A stretch of 10,595 bases of DNA, from assembly GCA_024278255.1 (NCBI GenBank), contig JAJRTP010000653.1, positions 1-10,595 on the forward strand. The letters run 5' to 3'. A model generated the notes under the pieces. The model was not told the DNA's origin, did not search any database, and saw nothing but the letters and a program-made list of their open reading frames with translations. The position numbers and the translations under genes are program-made. The stretch comes from Chloroflexota bacterium. GTDB lineage: Bacteria; Chloroflexota; Anaerolineae; Promineifilales; Promineifilaceae. Of this stretch, positions 5,904-10,595 are shown one piece after another (the first letter of the stretch is position 1; every line of letters begins with the position of its first letter).

Positions 5904-5998
5904 CTTAGATATTTGTCTGAAATTTTACACCGTTCGATATTTGGTAGCCAGTTTGGTAACATTATCTTATGATTGCACCATTGTGAAACAAGAGATAC

Positions 5999-6004
5999 GG
6001 GAGG
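5999..6004 (+). promoter_or_regulatory. Ribosome binding site that decides the deaminase start
   Basis: GGGAGG lies 5 bases before the ATG at 6010. It selects this start over the frame opening upstream from 5941, whose extra 23 residues do not look like this family. Confidence 0.8.
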
Positions 6005-6009
6005 CAATA

Positions 6010-7407
6010 ATGACAACTTTACTGGTGAAGAACACGGCCGTACTAGCCACCATGGACGATACCAGACGAGAAATCCCCAACGGCGGGCTGTTCATCCGGG
6101 ACAACATCATCGAACAAGTCGGCCCCACGGCCGAACTGCCGCAAACGGCCGACACCGTTTTAGACCTGAGCGACCACGTCGTCCTGCCCGGCCTGATCAA
6201 CACCCACCACCACCTGTACCAATCCCTCACCCGCGTCCTGGCGCAGGACAACAACCTGTTCGATTGGCTGACCACCCTCTACCCCATCTGGGCCAATTTG
6301 ACCGATGAGGCCATCTACGTCAGCACCCTGACCGGGCTGGCGGAACTGGCCCTGGCCGGCTGCACCACCAGCAGCGACCACCTGTACATCTTCCCTAACG
6401 ACTGCACACTGGACAGCCAGATTCGGGCAGCCCAGGAGATTGGCGTCCGTTTTCACGCGGCGCGCGGTTCCATGTCGCTGGGGGAAAGCCAGGGCGGGCT
6501 GCCGCCAGACCGGGTGACGGAAGATGAAGACTTCATCCTGCGAGACAGCCGGCGGTTGATTGAGACGTATCACGACAACGGCCGTTACGCCATGATCCGC
6601 GTATTTTTAGCCCCCTGCTCCCCCTTCTCCGTCACCCCCGATCTGATGCGGGCATCGGCCGAGATGGCCCGCGCCTACGGCGTCCGCCTGCACACCCATC
6701 TGGCCGAAACCCTGGAAGAAGAGGAATTTTGCCTGGAAACCTTCGGCCAAAGGCCCGTACCCTACGTGCAATCGCTGGGCTGGACAGGGGATGACGTATG
6801 GCACGCCCACTGCGTCCACATGAGCGCGCCGGAAATCGAACTGTTTGGGCAAACAGGTACCGGCGTGGCCCACTGCCCCACCAGCAACATGCGCCTCGCT
6901 TCCGGCATCGCCCCTATTCTGGCCTTCCGGGACGCCAATGTGCCGGTTGGGTTGGGGGTGGATGGCTCCGCTTCCAACGACGGCGGCCATTTGCTGATGG
7001 AAGCGCGGCAGGCGATGCTGTTGCAGCGCGTGGCCCCGCACCGCTATCTGAGCGAAAAACCGGGCGGGCGCGGCGGCTTTGGCGGCCGTCCCGACGCGAT
7101 GACGGCGCGGCAGGCGTTGGAATTGGCCACGCGGGGCGGCGCGGCCGTGCTGGGCCGGGATGATATTGGCTACCTGGCCCCCGGCATGAGCGCGGATTTT
7201 ATTGCGTTGGATTTGAACAATATCGCTTTTTCCGGCGCATGGCACGATCCGGTAGCGGCCGTTGTGTTCTGCCAGCCGCCCAATGTGGCTTACGCGGTGA
7301 TCAATGGCCGGGTGGTGGTGGAAAACGGCCGTATCGCCACCATTGATCTCCCCGCCGTCCTGGAACGCCACAACCAAATCTCTTTACAGATGGTACGCGG
7401 CGACTAA
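6010..7407 (+). CDS. Amidohydrolase-superfamily deaminase, probable 8-oxoguanine deaminase
   Basis: A 465-residue metal-dependent deaminase of the amidohydrolase superfamily (TrzN/AtzA/guanine-deaminase-like branch). 8-Oxoguanine deaminase turns 8-oxoguanine into uric acid plus ammonia in the cytoplasm. Metal ligands are visible: H66 and H68 ('NTHHHLYQ'), H230 with E233 ('HTHLAE'), H267 ('WHAHCVH') and D318 ('GLGVDGSASND'). The stretches 'GRGGFGGRPDAMTARQALEL' (353-372) and 'RGGAAVLGRDDIG' (375-387) resemble characterised 8-oxoguanine deaminases (Pseudomonas Pa0142 type). This is family recall, not an alignment. The alternative is another purine, cytosine or triazine deaminase of the same branch. 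The next gene starts two bases after the stop and encodes a Nudix hydrolase, which supports a role in handling damaged guanine. Three ACGGCCGT palindromes lie inside. Confidence 0.8.
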   Translation: MTTLLVKNTAVLATMDDTRREIPNGGLFIRDNIIEQVGPTAELPQTADTVLDLSDHVVLPGLINTHHHLYQSLTRVLAQDNNLFDWLTTLYPIWANLTDEAIYVSTLTGLAELALAGCTTSSDHLYIFPNDCTLDSQIRAAQEIGVRFHAARGSMSLGESQGGLPPDRVTEDEDFILRDSRRLIETYHDNGRYAMIRVFLAPCSPFSVTPDLMRASAEMARAYGVRLHTHLAETLEEEEFCLETFGQRPVPYVQSLGWTGDDVWHAHCVHMSAPEIELFGQTGTGVAHCPTSNMRLASGIAPILAFRDANVPVGLGVDGSASNDGGHLLMEARQAMLLQRVAPHRYLSEKPGGRGGFGGRPDAMTARQALELATRGGAAVLGRDDIGYLAPGMSADFIALDLNNIAFSGAWHDPVAAVVFCQPPNVAYAVINGRVVVENGRIATIDLPAVLERHNQISLQMVRGD

Positions 7408-7408
7408 A

Positions 7409-8290
7409 ATGCTGATAGCCACCAACGGTATCCTAATCAGCCAAAAAGGAGACGTGCTGCTCATTCAGCGGAACGACACGCGCACGTTTGCCCCGCCCGG
7501 CGGCACGCTGGAAGCAGGCGAACTGCCTACCGATGGCGTCGCCCGCGAAGTGCGTGAGGAAACCGGCCTGATCGTCCTGCCGGTACGCCTGGTGGGCCTC
7601 TCCTTTTTGCCAATCAAACCGCAGCCATACTTTGCCTTTTCTTTTCGCTGCCTGATGCGTGGTGGGGACATTCAGCCTTCCCCGGAATCCCCGCACGTGG
7701 GGTTTTACCCTTACGACAAACTGCCCCAGCCGATGGCTTCCATGCACCGGCGGCGGATTGAAACGGCCGTCACCCACACAGGCGGCCCCGTCATCTGGCG
7801 TACAGACAATCTTGGCTGGCCGGATCGCCTCGGCTATTTTTTGTTAAACAACGTCGTCTATCGCTACTATGCCTGGCAGCGGCGGCGGGGGAAAGGGCCG
7901 CCCTACCAGCCGCCGCCCTCGTGGCAAATTACTGTCCATACCGTCGTGCAAAATCCGGCGGGAGAGGTATTGTGGCTGAAAACCGGCGATCAATGGCAGC
8001 TTCCCGGCGGTTTGGCCGACGATCAGACGCCGCCCTGGGAAACGGCCGTATCCCACACCCCCGTTTCCAGCCAACTAACCAACCTGACCGGCGTCTACAC
8101 GGCCAAAAATGCCGCCGAGATGACGCTGGTGTTTACGGCCGTAACCAACCAAACCACCCTCCCCGACTCCGCCCGCTGGTTCCCGCCCGACCAACCACCC
8201 CAAACTGACGCCGCCCAAATCCAATACCTGCAAGACGCCCTCGGCCCCAGTGAAATCACCCTGTTTCACAGCTTGCCTGCCGCAGTTTGA
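7409..8290 (+). CDS. Nudix hydrolase with a degenerate second Nudix-like domain
   Basis: A 293-residue protein. Residues 1 to about 135 are a Nudix domain with a perfect Nudix box at 32-54: G-TLEAG-E, then seven residues, then REVREETGL. It should hydrolyse a nucleoside diphosphate linked to another group, with divalent metal. The second half (about 168-280) looks like a repeat of the fold: 'EVLWLKTGDQWQLPGGLADD' aligns with 'DVLLIQRNDTRTFAPPGG' of the first half. The acidic RExxEE core is absent there, so it is probably non-catalytic. The ATG at 7409 starts one base after the deaminase stop, with only a weak ribosome binding site, so translation is probably coupled. The frame opens further upstream at 7304 inside the deaminase gene, but the Nudix domain begins at the ATG. 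Given its neighbour, an oxidised guanine nucleotide is a plausible substrate; this is inference. Confidence 0.87.
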   Translation: MLIATNGILISQKGDVLLIQRNDTRTFAPPGGTLEAGELPTDGVAREVREETGLIVLPVRLVGLSFLPIKPQPYFAFSFRCLMRGGDIQPSPESPHVGFYPYDKLPQPMASMHRRRIETAVTHTGGPVIWRTDNLGWPDRLGYFLLNNVVYRYYAWQRRRGKGPPYQPPPSWQITVHTVVQNPAGEVLWLKTGDQWQLPGGLADDQTPPWETAVSHTPVSSQLTNLTGVYTAKNAAEMTLVFTAVTNQTTLPDSARWFPPDQPPQTDAAQIQYLQDALGPSEITLFHSLPAAV

Positions 8291-8315
8291 AAACATGCAG
8301 CTCATATCGTATACT
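8287..8315 (+). promoter_or_regulatory. Sigma70-like promoter of the TPR-histidine kinase gene
   Basis: TTGAAA (8287-8292), exactly 17 bases, then TATACT (8310-8315): 5/6 matches to both consensus boxes with ideal spacing. The -35 overlaps the stop codon of the Nudix gene. A start near 8322 gives about 40 bases of leader before the ATG. The kinase is therefore probably transcribed on its own, with possible readthrough from the deaminase-Nudix operon, since no terminator separates them. Confidence 0.7.
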
Positions 8316-8361
8316 CGTAGCCTTGTAACAACGCAGCAGTGTGCGAGACCAAAAGGAAGAT

Positions 8362-10200
8362 ATGGGCAGCCGCTCCCCAATACCATCTCTGGAAAGACGT
8401 TTAACCACCAACCTCACCCCCTCTGAGCGGATTGACACACTCCTGCAACTGGCGGAATTGCTTCGGCAGCCCGATCAGACAGATATGCCGCGTTTTTTCG
8501 CCGTTGTGCAAGAAGCGCTTGATTTATGTCAATCTGAAGAGGCGGCGGGACGGCCGAACTTGCCAGCTTATGCCGATGTCCTCAAACATTTAAGCTACTA
8601 TTACCGTGCTGCCCAGGACAATTACCGTCAATCTCTCTCGTATGCTCGGCAAGCGTTGGCTTTGTATGAGACGTTGGCTGATATAACCAATCAGGCGCAC
8701 TGCCATCTGCAAATTGCTTTTGCCCTCATCCGGTTAGGATCATATGCGGAAGCATTTACTCATTTGCAGCAGAACCGGGCCGTCATCCAACAATCGGCCG
8801 AAAAACACCACGTCGTTTTGTGGTGGCGCAGTCTGGGCAAGGTTTATTACAGTTTGGGGGAAACGGATCGGGGATACAGCTGCTTGCAAACGGCCGTTAA
8901 CCTGAGCCGGCAGCTTGAGGGCATTTTCTACCAAATCACCTGCCTGGACTCTCTCTCCTATCATTTGCGGCTGCAAAGTCAATTTCAGGCAGCCGCAGAG
9001 ACAGCCCAACAAGCCCAACAATTGGTTGAAGAACATCATTGCCAAACACAATCTGTCTTAGTCAACATTTACAACAATTTGGGTTTGGCTCTGCTGCATT
9101 TGGGCCAACTGGACGACGCGAGCCGCTATCTGCGCCAATCCCAAACCATTTGTGATCAGGGCGATTACAAATTGATGCGCCAGGAAATGCTGCGCGGTCT
9201 GGGCGAACTAGCTCTGGAAAAAGGAGAAGTTGACACCGCTCTGACCTATTTCCAACAGGCGCTGCCCATTGCCCAGGTATCCCAAATGCCGGAAGAATTG
9301 ATATTATGCCACCAGGCAATGGTCCGTGCCTACGAACAGCAGGAGGATATTGAGCAAGCGTATCATCATTTCCGACAAGCGCATAATTTGGAAATTGCCC
9401 AGTTGAACGACAAAGCCTCGCAACGTTTCCAATATCTGGCCATCCGTCACCGGCTGGAATCGCTGGAGCAGGAAAATGAAGTGCTGCGGGAACTGCACCG
9501 GGAAAAAGACGAACTACTCAACCTGGTAGCTCACAATCTAGGCAATCCTCTGGCCAGCATTCAAATGACGCTGGATGTGCTGGAACGGGGCTGGCAGCGC
9601 TACTCAGCCGAAGATGTACAACATCGTTTGCAACGCATCCGGCAAAGTGTGGACTACATGGTTGAGTTAACGGCCCAATTGCTGGATATGGATCGTTTGG
9701 ATAAGGGCCGGTTCCCCATGACGGTGACACAAACATCGCTGCAACCGCTGGTGGAGCATTATATGGAACAATTTATTTTGCAAGCGGCCAATAAAGGCAT
9801 CCGTCTGGCGGTTGATAAAGGGGATGAAGACATTTACGTGCTGGCAGACAAACGCGCTCTGGCTCAAATTTTAGAGAATTTACTGTCCAATGCCATCAAA
9901 TACTCGCTGCCCCAAACAAAGGTGAACATCAAGCTCAATGAGGACACCCAATTCGGCTATATTTCAGTGCAGGATGAAGGACTGGGGCTTTCGGCGCATG
10001 ACCAGGATCTGTTATTCCACAAATTCGCCCGCCTGAGCGCCACGCCGACAGGAAAGGAACGCTCGATTGGCCTGGGGCTGTACATTACGAAGAAGATGGT
10101 GGAGATGATGAACGGCCGTATCTGGGCCGAGAGCGCTGGCAAAGGGAAAGGGAGCATTTTTACCGTACAATTGCCATTGGCCGAACAAATGGCTGCGTAA
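8362..10200 (+). CDS. Cytoplasmic TPR-repeat sensor histidine kinase
   Basis: A 612-residue kinase with no signal peptide or membrane segment. Residues about 40-355 are TPR-type helical repeats, clearest at 'NIYNNLGLALLHLGQLDDAS' and 'GLGELALEKGEVDTALTYFQ'. A short coiled coil ('LESLEQENEVLRELHREKDE') leads into the HisKA domain, whose H-box is 'VAHNLGNPLASIQ' with phospho-acceptor H391. The ATPase domain follows: N box 'ENLLSNAIKY' (N506, N510), G1 box 'DEGLGL' (D538), F box 'LFHKFARL', G2 box 'GLGLYI' (570-573). The acidic residue that normally follows the His is Asn392 here. The TPRs probably sense a protein or peptide partner. No receiver domain is fused and no response regulator is adjacent. 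I start at the ATG at 8362, with AGGA 4 bases upstream. A GTG at 8341 would add 7 residues and lacks such a site. Confidence 0.92.
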   Translation: MGSRSPIPSLERRLTTNLTPSERIDTLLQLAELLRQPDQTDMPRFFAVVQEALDLCQSEEAAGRPNLPAYADVLKHLSYYYRAAQDNYRQSLSYARQALALYETLADITNQAHCHLQIAFALIRLGSYAEAFTHLQQNRAVIQQSAEKHHVVLWWRSLGKVYYSLGETDRGYSCLQTAVNLSRQLEGIFYQITCLDSLSYHLRLQSQFQAAAETAQQAQQLVEEHHCQTQSVLVNIYNNLGLALLHLGQLDDASRYLRQSQTICDQGDYKLMRQEMLRGLGELALEKGEVDTALTYFQQALPIAQVSQMPEELILCHQAMVRAYEQQEDIEQAYHHFRQAHNLEIAQLNDKASQRFQYLAIRHRLESLEQENEVLRELHREKDELLNLVAHNLGNPLASIQMTLDVLERGWQRYSAEDVQHRLQRIRQSVDYMVELTAQLLDMDRLDKGRFPMTVTQTSLQPLVEHYMEQFILQAANKGIRLAVDKGDEDIYVLADKRALAQILENLLSNAIKYSLPQTKVNIKLNEDTQFGYISVQDEGLGLSAHDQDLLFHKFARLSATPTGKERSIGLGLYITKKMVEMMNGRIWAESAGKGKGSIFTVQLPLAEQMAA

Positions 10201-10203
10201 GCA

Positions 10204-10595
10204 TTACAACAACAGATGCAGCTTTTCATAAATTTCGGGCCGTTTGACCAGGACAGATTCCCGGTATAGTTGGCTGAATTGAGACAGGTCAAGGAGGCGG
10301 AGTACGGCCGTATCTGCCACATCAGCCGGGAGCAGGCTGTGAAAACGGCCCATCTCCAGCCGGTTAGCCGCAGTAGCGACGCATTGCCGGACCGCCTCTA
10401 TGCCAATCTTCTCGTCCCAGGCCGGCAGTTGGGTCAGCGGCGGCCGTACCAGCAGGCAGTATTCGTTGATCGTTTCGGCGGCGAGGGCCTGGTTGAGGAG
10501 TACGGCCGTTAACAATTCCCCCCATACCGTCCCCCAGAAATGAAAGAGGTAGATGCCATTTTCAGCCGGCAGAACTGCCATCTGCCCCGGCTGTA
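10204..10595 (-). CDS. C-terminal part of an unidentified protein (partial at window edge)
   Basis: The frame is open from the stop at 10204-10206 to the right edge, so I treat it as the 3' end of a longer gene. An ATG at 10581 exists, but it has no clear ribosome binding site and the codons before it (Q-P-G-Q) continue without a stop. About 129 residues are visible. I do not recognise it with confidence. The order 'ENGIYLFHFWGT', then a helical stretch, then 'RFHSLLPADVADTAVLRLLD' loosely recalls the C-terminal region of Lhr-type DEAD/DEAH helicases, a weak resemblance only. It converges with the histidine kinase gene, with three bases between the two stop codons. Two ACGGCCGT palindromes lie in it. 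Confidence 0.6.
   Translation of the reverse strand, partial: QPGQMAVLPAENGIYLFHFWGTVWGELLTAVLLNQALAAETINEYCLLVRPPLTQLPAWDEKIGIEAVRQCVATAANRLEMGRFHSLLPADVADTAVLRLLDLSQFSQLYRESVLVKRPEIYEKLHLLL

Noticed and set aside
5941..5958. Direct repeat TTGGTA...TTGGTA upstream of the deaminase, considered as promoter or operator
   Set aside because: No -10 box stands at proper spacing from either copy, and a 6-base repeat seen twice is weak. I cannot support a promoter for this operon from the sequence.
6607..7377. A 256-codon open frame on the minus strand
   Set aside because: It is fully antisense to the deaminase gene, which has clear metal-binding motifs. The product is Gly/Ala/His-rich with no family look, as expected for a shadow frame in GC-rich DNA.
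2643..10200. Response regulator and TPR-kinase as a cognate two-component pair
   Set aside because: They are separated by several unrelated transcription units and terminators on both strands. The pairing is possible but not shown.
1..10595. CRISPR array, rRNA, transposase-bearing insertion sequence, prophage or riboswitch
   Set aside because: I found no regularly spaced direct repeats of 25-40 bases, no rRNA-like stretches, no transposase reading frame, no phage structural genes and no recognisable riboswitch core.

Overview
The window is an ordinary chromosomal stretch with about 54% GC and densely packed genes. It most likely comes from a member of the Chloroflexota (Anaerolineae/Ardenticatenia type). 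That assignment is an inference. It rests on the gene styles: a soluble TPR-containing sensor kinase, a secreted FG-GAP propeller with a short C-terminal 'YLPFMQR' tail, and a GH25-SH3b protein. I see no phage structural genes, no insertion sequence with a transposase, no CRISPR array and no rRNA.

Layout, left to right. (1) A minus-strand gene for a membrane-anchored or secreted seven-bladed FG-GAP beta-propeller. (2) A divergent plus-strand type II toxin-antitoxin pair in higBA order, with palindromes over its promoter. (3) A minus-strand alkyltransferase-like (ATL) DNA-damage protein whose catalytic Cys is replaced by Trp, divergent from a plus-strand stand-alone response regulator. (4) A double palindrome, an intrinsic terminator, and a plus-strand GH25 muramidase with an SH3b domain. 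(5) A bidirectional terminator shared with a minus-strand unit made of gltX (glutamyl-tRNA synthetase) followed by tRNA-Gln(CUG). (6) A MITE-like inverted-repeat element flanked by a 10-bp direct repeat, sitting directly upstream of the gltX ribosome binding site. (7) A plus-strand two-gene operon of 8-oxoguanine deaminase and a Nudix hydrolase with a degenerate second Nudix-like half. (8) A plus-strand cytoplasmic TPR-histidine kinase with its own sigma70-like promoter. (9) At the right edge, the C-terminal part of an unidentified minus-strand protein.

How genes work together. The deaminase-Nudix pair could form a clean-up unit for oxidised guanine, and the ATL protein adds a second nucleobase-damage function nearby. 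GluRS and tRNA-Gln on one strand fit the indirect Gln-tRNA route (mischarging, then GatCAB amidation), if this organism uses it. The response regulator and the histidine kinase are about 5.7 kb apart, and nothing in the sequence shows that they are partners.

The strongest unusual signal is not a gene. The 8-bp palindrome ACGGCCGT occurs 24 times by my count, against about 0.16 expected by chance. All copies lie inside coding sequence, and none lies in gltX, the toxin-antitoxin pair or the response regulator. This resembles the HIP1 highly iterated palindrome of cyanobacteria but has a different sequence.
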